Shown here in pieces: positions 7,321 to 15,152 of a stretch of DNA of 48,059 bases. The position numbers and the translations under genes are program-made. The notes below the pieces were generated by a model that ran no database searches, had not been told where the DNA came from, and saw only the letters and a list, made by a program, of their open reading frames with translations. The first letter of the stretch is position 1; every line of letters starts with the position of its first letter. The stretch is taken from the IMG/VR virus record IMGVR_UViG_3300026097_000033, positions 1 through 48,059 of that record. One strand, 5' to 3'. This stretch comes from a virus.

Positions 7321-9292
7321 ATACGGACTGGCAGGTCTTGCAGGCGGTCTTGAAGGGATTGCTGAGTCTGCTTTAATCCAAGATAAAGAAGAAAAAGAAA
7401 TCACCCGTGATACGGTGAAGGTGGCTATTGCTAAATTAGAAAAAGAGAAAGAGCAAGCCGCTAAAGATTACAAAGCACAGCGTGAAAAGGAAAAGGAGAT
7501 TGACAGTCTTCATGGTCTTTTGATCGGTGAAGATAAGGCAACAGGAAATCCTCGCCTACTCTCTCGTGCAGAAATTGGTCAGTTGTATACTTCTGTAGGC
7601 AAAGAAAACTTAATTAAGTATGCACTTGAAGAGAAACGATTGATTGTGGGAGGTAAGGCTGAACGGATTGATGTTGCAGAGCCTACTCGTATCGGTATAA
7701 AGGATGTCCTGTCAGAAACTGAGAAAGCCATTCCAACAGGTGAAGGCATTGCTAAAGGACAGGCCGAGCGTGTTACGCAGGCAGTCAGTGCAGAGCTAGA
7801 GCGTTTAGGTTATTCGACTGAGGGTACTGTAGTTCCTTCAGCACCTGTGTATTCTGGCGGTGTGTTTGAGATCCGTCAGACAGATGATACAGAAATCAAA
7901 GATGAGACAGTTTACGAAACAGATAATAACGGGGTCCCTCTACGGACCTTATTTCTTAGGACTACTACAAATAAAAAGACTGGAGAAAGAACTCAAAAAT
8001 ATATAGATAGCGTTACCTTTGAGCCAGTTAAACTCAGTAAAGGGGCCAATATATTCGATAACGCCGCAATGGCTAAACAACTAAAGTCTGATCCTGCCAA
8101 TCCAGTCTCTAAGCATGGGTTCTTAGCTATTGCCACGGATGACGGGCTTCAGTTGATTAAAGGTCCGGGAGGTGCGTATCAAGGTGGCGCACGGATGAAG
8201 GATGGAAGTATTCGTGCGAGTGTTGGGGGAGAGTTGGAGACAACGACCTACACACCGCCTGAAGGTGTTGAAGGGTACATTACTGTTGTAGATGCTAATA
8301 CCTTCCAAGATGCGGATTCATGGAAGAGCGTAACAAGAGGTAATAAAGCTCTTACAGGTACACCGGGAATTGAAGAATTCCGTAAATCCCGTGATGAAGC
8401 CTTGATAAGTACACAAAACTTATCTGCGTTGAAAGATAACTCAGACTTCCGTTTAGATATACATGCAACGTACGGGGATGATTTGTACAATGTTTCCGGT
8501 GGCTTTGCATCGGCAGTCTCTGGGGTCAGTCGTGTAGTCGAAGGTGCCGCATCTATTGTGGAACGTGTAATTGCCGCAGAAACTCCAGAAGAGAAAATGC
8601 GTGAATTACGTATGAACGAAAGTGTTCTGCGTCAAGCACTTACCGATAGGGATAACATCCTAGCACAAGTTGCAGGTACAGAAAAAGAAATCGCTACTGC
8701 CCGTGTACTTGACCTTGCGGCGGCTAGTATGATGGCCTACGACAAAGGTAAATCAAAAGATGAAGATCGTCTTACCGATAACGACTTTAATATTTTCTTG
8801 AAAACTGTACTTGGAAAGTCGGCAGATCAGACAGTCAGTCTGATTGAGTCTACATATCGAGAAGCTGTCAACCAGTATGCACCGAAGTATAATCGTGTGC
8901 AGGCTGATTTACGATTTGCTACAAATTCTCTAAGTTCACAGATAGACGATGAAGAACAAGTCACTACGATGATGAGTCCTTACGTTACCGAAGCAAACGA
9001 ATTACCATCTCCAGACACACTCCGTAATGAAATGCAGATGAAGTTGAAAGAGGTACGTGGGGAAGGTGAAGCCGCTGAAGACACAGAAGCTACCCCAACA
9101 GGACCTGCAATTACATTCAGTTCTGCTAAGGCAGGTAATGTGCAGTTAAAGATCCGTGGAGATCAAGTTTCCTTTGAGGTAGACGGTAAGCCTGCTACTA
9201 CTACGATATCGTTAGAAGAAGCCAGAGAGTTAGGCCACTTGAGTGAAACCGACTATCAGAAAGCAAAGGCACAACAACAGGCGAATAAGTAA
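7298..9292 (+). CDS. Putative internal virion/structural protein, 664 residues
   Basis: This protein lies between two other large late genes, overlapping each slightly (23 bases upstream, TAATG downstream). It begins with a small hydrophobic Gly/Ala/Leu stretch (YGLAGLAGGLEGIAESAL), then a long charged coiled coil (about 28-68, KVAIAKLEKEKEQAAKDYKA). Mixed globular segments follow, including a region around 200-330 rich in beta-type strands (GVPLRTLFLRTTTNKKTGE). I recognise no catalytic motif. Size, coiled coil and position match internal or ejection proteins of marine podoviruses, but this is inference from context. Confidence 0.65.
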   Translation: MAIAKALKYGLAGLAGGLEGIAESALIQDKEEKEITRDTVKVAIAKLEKEKEQAAKDYKAQREKEKEIDSLHGLLIGEDKATGNPRLLSRAEIGQLYTSVGKENLIKYALEEKRLIVGGKAERIDVAEPTRIGIKDVLSETEKAIPTGEGIAKGQAERVTQAVSAELERLGYSTEGTVVPSAPVYSGGVFEIRQTDDTEIKDETVYETDNNGVPLRTLFLRTTTNKKTGERTQKYIDSVTFEPVKLSKGANIFDNAAMAKQLKSDPANPVSKHGFLAIATDDGLQLIKGPGGAYQGGARMKDGSIRASVGGELETTTYTPPEGVEGYITVVDANTFQDADSWKSVTRGNKALTGTPGIEEFRKSRDEALISTQNLSALKDNSDFRLDIHATYGDDLYNVSGGFASAVSGVSRVVEGAASIVERVIAAETPEEKMRELRMNESVLRQALTDRDNILAQVAGTEKEIATARVLDLAAASMMAYDKGKSKDEDRLTDNDFNIFLKTVLGKSADQTVSLIESTYREAVNQYAPKYNRVQADLRFATNSLSSQIDDEEQVTTMMSPYVTEANELPSPDTLRNEMQMKLKEVRGEGEAAEDTEATPTGPAITFSSAKAGNVQLKIRGDQVSFEVDGKPATTTISLEEARELGHLSETDYQKAKAQQQANK

Positions 9293-12200
9293 TGTCAATG
9301 ACCCTTGAAGAACTAGAGAATGAGCTTCGTAATGAATCCAGATCACGTTTGGAGAAAGAACTTCAGGAACTTGGGGCGAAGCCTATTGAGACAGAGACTC
9401 CAGATATTGCAGAGACTGCTGTAGAGGAACCTGAAGAGTTAAAGGCTGATATTGAAATAAAGTATGAAGCCGTACCTACCACAATTACAGATCTGTATTA
9501 CAACCCTAACAATCCTCGTACTGATGAGATTCTTGCCAAGGAGACTGCCGCTAAAAGTATTATTGGCAGTGCGACTGCTAGCGATATCGCCCTTCCCGGG
9601 TTTGCTTCTGAAGAAACGCAACAGCAGGTTGATCAGGCGTACCAAGATTTACAAGAGGTCTATGAATACAAGAAGTCTCTTTACGATGAGATCCAAGGGG
9701 ACAACGTCACTGAAATTGGCATAGGTAAGATTGTAACAAATCCTGACGGAACTCGCCAGTTTGTTCCCGGCCCATCTTCTGATAAGACTACACAAACGAT
9801 TGCTAGGACAGTATCTGGCATAGCCCAAGGACTGTTGGGGCTTCCCGCACTTGTCACTGGCAAAGAAGACCTCGACTTTTCTAATATTGTACCGGAAGTA
9901 AACTCTGATTCTGCCGTAGTCAACACGGTGTCTGAAGTTCTTCAACTGGGTGTGGGCGCATTTGGCGGAGTTGGCATTGCGGCTAAAGCTGAGAAGTATG
10001 TAGACTTATTTAAGAACGCACCTAAGGTAAAACAATTCCTGCAAGGATCGGGAGAGTTTTTAGATGAAGTTGATAAGGTAGCAGGAGGATCTGGTAAGGC
10101 TCTTGCTCGCACTGTCGGTAAGGTAACTCCTAAGGGCACTGTATCTTCAGCACTTGGCGCGGCGGCTGTAGCAGACGAAGACATAACAACTTTCTATAAC
10201 GATCCTGACATGACAGTGGCAGACGTTAAGATGCAAGTCGTAAAAGAAAGCATCTTATTCGGCATGATTTTTGGCGGATTATTTGAAGGGGGCAAACAGG
10301 TTGTCGGAATGTCCCCCACATTAAAAGCTGGCGTAGATAATGTTACAAGCGGTGCTGTCGCCTTATTTACAATATTCAGTAGAAAGGGTGCAGACGATAA
10401 AGTAATCAACATGTTAGGCGAGACTTTGTATGAAAACAGTCGTCGTCTATCCAAAGCAGAGACTCCTGATGAAATTGCCAAGATTAACCTAGAGTCATAC
10501 GAAGAAATTAAGAAAGCGTACACTCAGTTATCTGAAGGTGGTGACTTAGAGAAAGTCATGGCTGGCATTGAGCCTTCTCCTGCCGGTGGTCCAAGTCTTG
10601 CTGAAGTTATCGGTGACTCTGCATTACTTCGTTTAGAACAATCCCTGCGCTATTCACAGGGAGGCACAACTGCGAATCAAATCCTACGTAGCAAACTAGG
10701 CGATGCAGACTTTGCACGTTTAAATGAATTAACGTCTCGTGTTAGCCGTGTAAAGGAAGAGTTAGCCCCTGAAGGTCGTGAAGCAGGAGAGCAAGTTAGG
10801 GAAGCCTTAGAGGGTCAAGTGACTCGTGAGATGGCAGAACTGACTGCACAGACTGAAGCTGAACGTAGAGCTATTCAAGAATCCACTCGTCAGGCACGAC
10901 AAGTAGCCCAGACTGAAAAGGAAGCTGTAATTCAGACTGCCGATGAGGCTGTAACTAAGATTGATGAGGTCAAGATACAGACTGCAGACGATGTTTCTCG
11001 TGCATTAGAAAGGTCTCCTGTATCTCAGCGTAATCTTGCAGATCTACAGAATCAGATTAATGATGATGGTACAGTCGCTGTAATCTCTGGTCAGTTAAAG
11101 ACAGACCTTACCACAAAGGACGCATTAGGTACTGCTAAAGATCAAGCATTAAAAACAATCGAGATACCGGGTGAAGAAGCCCAGCGTATTGTCGATGATC
11201 TGATTGGTACATATACGAATCCTAACTTCCTTGTAGATGATGTATCTATTCGTGAGGCAGGAAAAGAAATCTCCCTGCTGATCCGTACCTTTAAGTCTGC
11301 TGATGAAGGCTTGCCTCCCACACCTCCTGCAGGTGGACCTACACCGCCTCCTACTGGTGGTCCTGCTCCTACAATACGTCCTATTGATGCAGAACTAGAA
11401 GCAATCAACATCGAGATTGCCTCCGGGGCGGGAGGAGACTTTACACGGTTACTTGAGCTAACCAAGCAAGCAAAAGACTTAATGGCTCGTGGTGCCAAGC
11501 TACCGCCTAAGACAACCACTTCTGCGGCTCCTCCTGTTGTTGCAGAGGAAGCTGTTGAAGAAGCTGTCGAGTTACCTACAATTACTGCGTACGATTTAGA
11601 AAGTATCGTAATTAACACACAGCAACGTGCGAATAAGTTTGCTGAACGGTCGTTGGCTGAAAGTGATACTCGTGCATATCAGTTGTCTCAAGGACTGCGT
11701 GAATACGCAAATAAATTAGAGAATACACTTGTACAATATGTAGACACTAACCCTGTCGCTAAACAGGCACGTGATGATTTCCGGGTATTCTTCGATGACT
11801 TTAAAGAAAGGTGGCGTTCAGAGACAGGTCGTGACTGGCAGGGTACATTAATTGGATCTCGTACCCGTGTAGATGTTGCAGATGCAGAAGATAAGATTCT
11901 ATCTGTATTAACAAACCCTAAAGCATCTGGAAAAGATCTACAGGTTATCCGTGAGTTTACATCTCAGATGGACGATGAGACCCGTAAAGTGTTTACTCAG
12001 GGTATCGGTAATCGTGTGCTTGCTAAGTTTACAGACCAGAAGGGTGTTATGCCTGCAGAAATAGGCGAAACAAACGTACGTGAAGCGGTTAGACTGTTAG
12101 ACCGTGTTGATACATTCCTTGCTAAGAATACTGAGTTTGAGAAAGCCTTACCGGGCGTATTCACTCAAATGAAGCAGATTCAGACAGACCTTCGTACTAT

Positions 12201-13209
12201 TGTATCTCCAGCCGTTGCCGCACAGAGACAAGCCAAGCAGGTCGCTAAAGAGTCTGGGAAGGCTAAACGTGCCGCTGAAGACAAGCTTAAAGAGACACAA
12301 CGTGAACTAACACAGGCAGAGAAAGAGTCGTTAGCGTCTGTACAACAGCGTTTATCTGATGCACAGTCTGAGTATCGACAGTCTGCCTTGTTTAAACTGA
12401 TTGATCCGGTTAAAGGGTACGACGATCCTGCTACCTATGTAGGCAGTCTCTTGACCAGTAACACTGGGGCTAAACAATACCAGCAGTTGTGGAATGCGGC
12501 AGGTAAGACTGGGGATAAACTTCCTTCAGGTCTGACTGAGACGCAGGAAGCACTGCAAGAGACGACTATCTTTGCGCTACTTAATAAGGTACAGCCTGTA
12601 CAGAGAGAAGAGGTCGGGAAGTTCCCAGATTCATTAAAGCTTCTGGTCGATACCTTTAAAGATCCGAAGACTACACCGGGCAGAATCTTTGAGTTGTCTT
12701 TGAAGAACAATCCACAGTCTCGTGAAGTATTGGAAGGATTGGAGAGATCGCTTGCTTCGTATGTAGCGAAGAGAGAGGCACAAGCATTAGGCGCACAAGG
12801 TTCTTCTACCTTTGAGAAGTCTCAGTTACCTAAGTTGATTGATGATATTCAGATGGTACGCTTTGGTCCTCTGACTCAAGACTTCCGTATTGCACGGTTC
12901 ATAAACAAATTGTTCTTCTTCGTATTTGATAGTGATACTGCAGTAGCTAATTCGTTTGCAAAGATATTGACTGATCCTAAATACTCTAAGGCCGTCTTAG
13001 ATAAAGCGGCACAGATTGCCCAGAATAAGTTAGTAGATCAGGAAGAAGCGTTTAACACATCATTGATATCTGCTTTGTTGGCAACTCGGGGCATCAATAC
13101 TTACTTAGAAGCTGATGACCCCGATGCTGTGCTACAGCGTGATGCAGATCAGTGGGCGATTAGCCAGCAGACTGAAGAAGGTCTGGGTAGTCCGCCAAGT
13201 CCTGAATAA
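9292..13209 (+). CDS. Very large coiled-coil virion protein, probable ejection/internal protein
   Basis: This 1305-residue protein is the last gene of the plus-strand block. It has an acidic start and a Gly/Ala/Val-rich, possibly membrane-interacting region around 165-350 (GIAQGLLGLPALVTG, LGVGAFGGVGIAAKA, FGMIFGGLFEGGKQVVG). A long helical region follows, and then a proline-rich hinge at about 673-695 (PPTPPAGGPTPPPTGG). More coiled coil follows (900-1025, AEDKLKETQRELTQAEKE). No lytic transglycosylase motif was seen. Such giant proteins in podoviruses are commonly stored in the capsid and ejected ahead of DNA. Its end overlaps a convergent minus-strand gene by 50 bases. Confidence 0.7.
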   Translation: MSMTLEELENELRNESRSRLEKELQELGAKPIETETPDIAETAVEEPEELKADIEIKYEAVPTTITDLYYNPNNPRTDEILAKETAAKSIIGSATASDIALPGFASEETQQQVDQAYQDLQEVYEYKKSLYDEIQGDNVTEIGIGKIVTNPDGTRQFVPGPSSDKTTQTIARTVSGIAQGLLGLPALVTGKEDLDFSNIVPEVNSDSAVVNTVSEVLQLGVGAFGGVGIAAKAEKYVDLFKNAPKVKQFLQGSGEFLDEVDKVAGGSGKALARTVGKVTPKGTVSSALGAAAVADEDITTFYNDPDMTVADVKMQVVKESILFGMIFGGLFEGGKQVVGMSPTLKAGVDNVTSGAVALFTIFSRKGADDKVINMLGETLYENSRRLSKAETPDEIAKINLESYEEIKKAYTQLSEGGDLEKVMAGIEPSPAGGPSLAEVIGDSALLRLEQSLRYSQGGTTANQILRSKLGDADFARLNELTSRVSRVKEELAPEGREAGEQVREALEGQVTREMAELTAQTEAERRAIQESTRQARQVAQTEKEAVIQTADEAVTKIDEVKIQTADDVSRALERSPVSQRNLADLQNQINDDGTVAVISGQLKTDLTTKDALGTAKDQALKTIEIPGEEAQRIVDDLIGTYTNPNFLVDDVSIREAGKEISLLIRTFKSADEGLPPTPPAGGPTPPPTGGPAPTIRPIDAELEAINIEIASGAGGDFTRLLELTKQAKDLMARGAKLPPKTTTSAAPPVVAEEAVEEAVELPTITAYDLESIVINTQQRANKFAERSLAESDTRAYQLSQGLREYANKLENTLVQYVDTNPVAKQARDDFRVFFDDFKERWRSETGRDWQGTLIGSRTRVDVADAEDKILSVLTNPKASGKDLQVIREFTSQMDDETRKVFTQGIGNRVLAKFTDQKGVMPAEIGETNVREAVRLLDRVDTFLAKNTEFEKALPGVFTQMKQIQTDLRTIVSPAVAAQRQAKQVAKESGKAKRAAEDKLKETQRELTQAEKESLASVQQRLSDAQSEYRQSALFKLIDPVKGYDDPATYVGSLLTSNTGAKQYQQLWNAAGKTGDKLPSGLTETQEALQETTIFALLNKVQPVQREEVGKFPDSLKLLVDTFKDPKTTPGRIFELSLKNNPQSREVLEGLERSLASYVAKREAQALGAQGSSTFEKSQLPKLIDDIQMVRFGPLTQDFRIARFINKLFFFVFDSDTAVANSFAKILTDPKYSKAVLDKAAQIAQNKLVDQEEAFNTSLISALLATRGINTYLEADDPDAVLQRDADQWAISQQTEEGLGSPPSPE

Positions 13210-13675
13210 GCGTATACGCTACAGACTCCTCTACTTTAAACCACTCTCCCTTACGCTCACTGGCTTCTTTCGATAAGAGAAGGTGAGCTTTTCTTTCATC
13301 CTCATTCTTATTCTCAGATTCAGTGTATGCAAGTATTTCGTAGTCTCGTAGGGGACTGCTTGTCTGGTATGCACTTAACCGGTCAGTTGCATCGACTGCC
13401 CTACCGATCTTAATCCAACCGGGCCATGCAGGATTCTTTATTGCGTATACATGGCCTTTAGTTTGCTTGTTTAACTGTTGATGATTCCAAGCATCCTCAA
13501 AGGTTTTGTAATGCCCGGGTTTGTGCATTGGATGAGTCTTAGGGATATACTTGCCTCCCACGAACATGCGGGAGGTATTCTTTTTACGGTACGCTTCAAA
13601 GTTACGTTTAGAGCCATCAGAAGCCCCTACGTAATACCATGTACCGTCTTCGTGTTTAAAACTACTTGACTTCAT
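13160..13675 (-). CDS. T5orf172/MUG113-type (GIY-YIG-related) protein
   Basis: This 171-residue protein has a C-terminal domain of the T5orf172 type. GHVYAIKNP (74-82) and GWIKIGRAVD (86-95) correspond to the GIY and YIG strands of the nuclease fold, followed by R99, an acidic helix with DERKAHLLL (126-134), and GEWFKV (143-148). The N-terminal 70 residues hold tryptophan/tyrosine-rich strands with basic residues (GTWYYVGASDG, PKTHPMHKPGHYKTFEDAW). Family members are DNA-binding or nuclease proteins common in phages. It is the last gene of the leftward operon and converges with, and overlaps, the 1305-residue gene. It may be a mobile insertion at the module border. Confidence 0.75.
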   Translation of the reverse strand: MKSSSFKHEDGTWYYVGASDGSKRNFEAYRKKNTSRMFVGGKYIPKTHPMHKPGHYKTFEDAWNHQQLNKQTKGHVYAIKNPAWPGWIKIGRAVDATDRLSAYQTSSPLRDYEILAYTESENKNEDERKAHLLLSKEASERKGEWFKVEESVAYTLIQDLADYPDLLQSAG

Positions 13676-13841
13676 ATCCTAAGATCCTTTTGCGGTGTTT
13701 CATGTAAGAGGTGTTAAATCCTCGTTCCCATTCTTTATGCATCAAGGTGGTTGCGTTGAAGGGGCTTTTGGTATAGCCCCTGTAAAACGCTTTAATGCCC
13801 ATCGAGAACGCTTCATTACATTTTTTGCCTAGGTTTCTCAT
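13662..13841 (-). CDS. Small basic protein resembling ribosome modulation factor (tentative)
   Basis: The chosen ATG at 13839-13841 gives 59 residues and follows AAGGAAACGAGG. A longer frame would run back into NrdB and is not preferred. The sequence is basic, with AFSMGIKAFYRGYTKSPFN followed by HKEWERGFNTSYMKH. The G-x3-F/Y-x-G, P-F-N and W-x2-GF spacing is reminiscent of RMF-like proteins, which are short helical proteins that bind and dimerise 70S ribosomes, and of small phage proteins annotated that way. If so, it would act on host translation. The similarity is from memory of a pattern, not an alignment. Confidence 0.55.
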   Translation of the reverse strand: MRNLGKKCNEAFSMGIKAFYRGYTKSPFNATTLMHKEWERGFNTSYMKHRKRILGYEVK

Positions 13842-13860
13842 CCTCGTTTCCTTGGTTGAT

Positions 13861-14814
13861 TTACCAGCCCCAGTCATCTCCTGCGAGAGCGTCTGAGTTA
13901 TAGTCAGTAACTCTACCCTCAAAGAAGTTCTTGTGGCTGTCCCCCGCAATGATCCAGTCTACCCACGGTAATGGGTTTTCTTTTACTTTCCAGTTACCTT
14001 TGAGACCCAGCTGGATAAGCCGCCGGTCTGCGATGTAACGAATGTATTTTTTAACTTCTTCTGACGTAAGGCCCTCGACAGCACCCAGTTCAAATGCCAG
14101 ATCGATAACCTTATCTTCCAGCTTAACAGCATCACGGAACATCTGATAAATATCCGCCTTAAACTCGTCAGTGACAATCCGAGGGTGTTCTTCACAGAAC
14201 TGCCTAAACAACTGAACCATGCCGTCACAGTGCATTGTTTCATCACGAATACTCCACTCTACAATCTCACACATGCCACGCATCTTACCGTAGCGTTGAT
14301 AATTTAATAGCATAATAAATGCACTGAACAGGGACATACCCTCATTCATAGCAGAACGTGCGACAGCCTTAGCAAGACCTGAAAGGCTATGCACATCAAT
14401 GTCCTGCATAAACTCTACCTTCTCTGCCATCTCTTTGTATTCTAAGAATGCAGAGAATTCTTCCTCCGGGAGGCCCAGCGTATCATTCAACAATGCGTAG
14501 GCTCTCTGATGCACAAACTCTCGATTGGCAAATGAAGTCAGCATTGCCCGGATCTCATTATTCTTAAACTTAGGAATATAATATTCTAAATAGTTTGTAC
14601 CGACAGCCACATCTGACTGAGTAAACAAACGAAGAATCTGTGTGATGTGATTACGTTCTACATCTGTGAGCTTCTTAGACTTCCAGTGTGAGACATCTTC
14701 TTGTAGTGAAGCCTCCCACTCTCCCCAATGGATCTTCTCATGTGAGATGGCTTTCTCAACAGCCCAAGGGTACTTAAACGGCTTATAGGTTACGTTTGGT
14801 TCTAGCAGTGCCAT
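13861..14814 (-). CDS. nrdB: Ribonucleotide reductase class I, beta subunit (R2)
   Basis: This 317-residue protein is the radical-generating subunit that works with NrdA to make deoxyribonucleotides. All six expected metal ligands are visible: D68 (TQSDVAVG), E99 and H102 (REFVHQRAY), E158 (MNEGMSLF), and E192 and H195 (RDETMH). The radical tyrosine is Y106, four residues after H102 as in class Ia enzymes. The C-terminus GDDWGW is the likely peptide that docks to NrdA. The start follows AAGGATAAGTA and shares a TAATG overlap with the upstream small gene. NrdA is encoded just upstream, separated by two small overlapping genes. Phage RNRs support genome replication by recycling host ribonucleotides. 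Confidence 0.95.
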   Translation of the reverse strand: MALLEPNVTYKPFKYPWAVEKAISHEKIHWGEWEASLQEDVSHWKSKKLTDVERNHITQILRLFTQSDVAVGTNYLEYYIPKFKNNEIRAMLTSFANREFVHQRAYALLNDTLGLPEEEFSAFLEYKEMAEKVEFMQDIDVHSLSGLAKAVARSAMNEGMSLFSAFIMLLNYQRYGKMRGMCEIVEWSIRDETMHCDGMVQLFRQFCEEHPRIVTDEFKADIYQMFRDAVKLEDKVIDLAFELGAVEGLTSEEVKKYIRYIADRRLIQLGLKGNWKVKENPLPWVDWIIAGDSHKNFFEGRVTDYNSDALAGDDWGW

Positions 14815-15011
14815 TACTTATCCTTTTCTTCTTTTGTTTTAGAGTAAACAGTTTCCAACGCTTCATTGTACAAATGTCGAGCAGTAGCCAGATCTGTCAT
14901 CAATTGTATGATCGCATCGTGTGCGTCGTTTAAGATCCGGGCAAAGTCCGGGTCCATGTCCTTTACTCGCTCTAGTCGTCTAGCAACTTTAATAACATCT
15001 TCATGATTCAT
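14814..15011 (-). CDS. Small helical protein between nrdA and nrdB
   Basis: This 65-residue protein starts MNHEDVIKVARRLERVKD and is predicted helical throughout, ending in a Lys/Glu tail (SKTKEEKDK). Its start overlaps the end of the preceding small gene by 11 bases and its stop overlaps the nrdB start (TAATG). That makes it translationally coupled within the RNR operon. No domain is recognised. A role tied to nucleotide metabolism is possible from position only. Confidence 0.65.
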   Translation of the reverse strand: MNHEDVIKVARRLERVKDMDPDFARILNDAHDAIIQLMTDLATARHLYNEALETVYSKTKEEKDK

Positions 15012-15150
15012 TTGAAGTCTCCCGCAGTTTAAGTTCTAACTTAATTGCTTTGTATTCTAACGCCCTGCCCTTTTCCATCAGGCCACGGGAATACGCACGT
15101 AACATTTTTAGGTAAGTCTTTTGCAATTTGCGTGTGACTTTTTCGTACAT
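15001..15150 (-). CDS. Small basic helical protein (49 residues) after nrdA
   Basis: ATG at 15148-15150 opens 49 residues ending in a TGA that overlaps the next start. It begins two bases after the nrdA stop, with GAGGGG upstream serving as the ribosome site inside the nrdA end. The sequence (TRKLQKTYLKMLRAYSRGLM, then KGRALEYKAIKLELKLRE) is basic and helical. No family is recognised. Perfect fit into the operon with overlap on the downstream side supports a real gene. Confidence 0.6.
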   Translation of the reverse strand: MYEKVTRKLQKTYLKMLRAYSRGLMEKGRALEYKAIKLELKLRETSNES

Positions 15151-15152
15151 AA

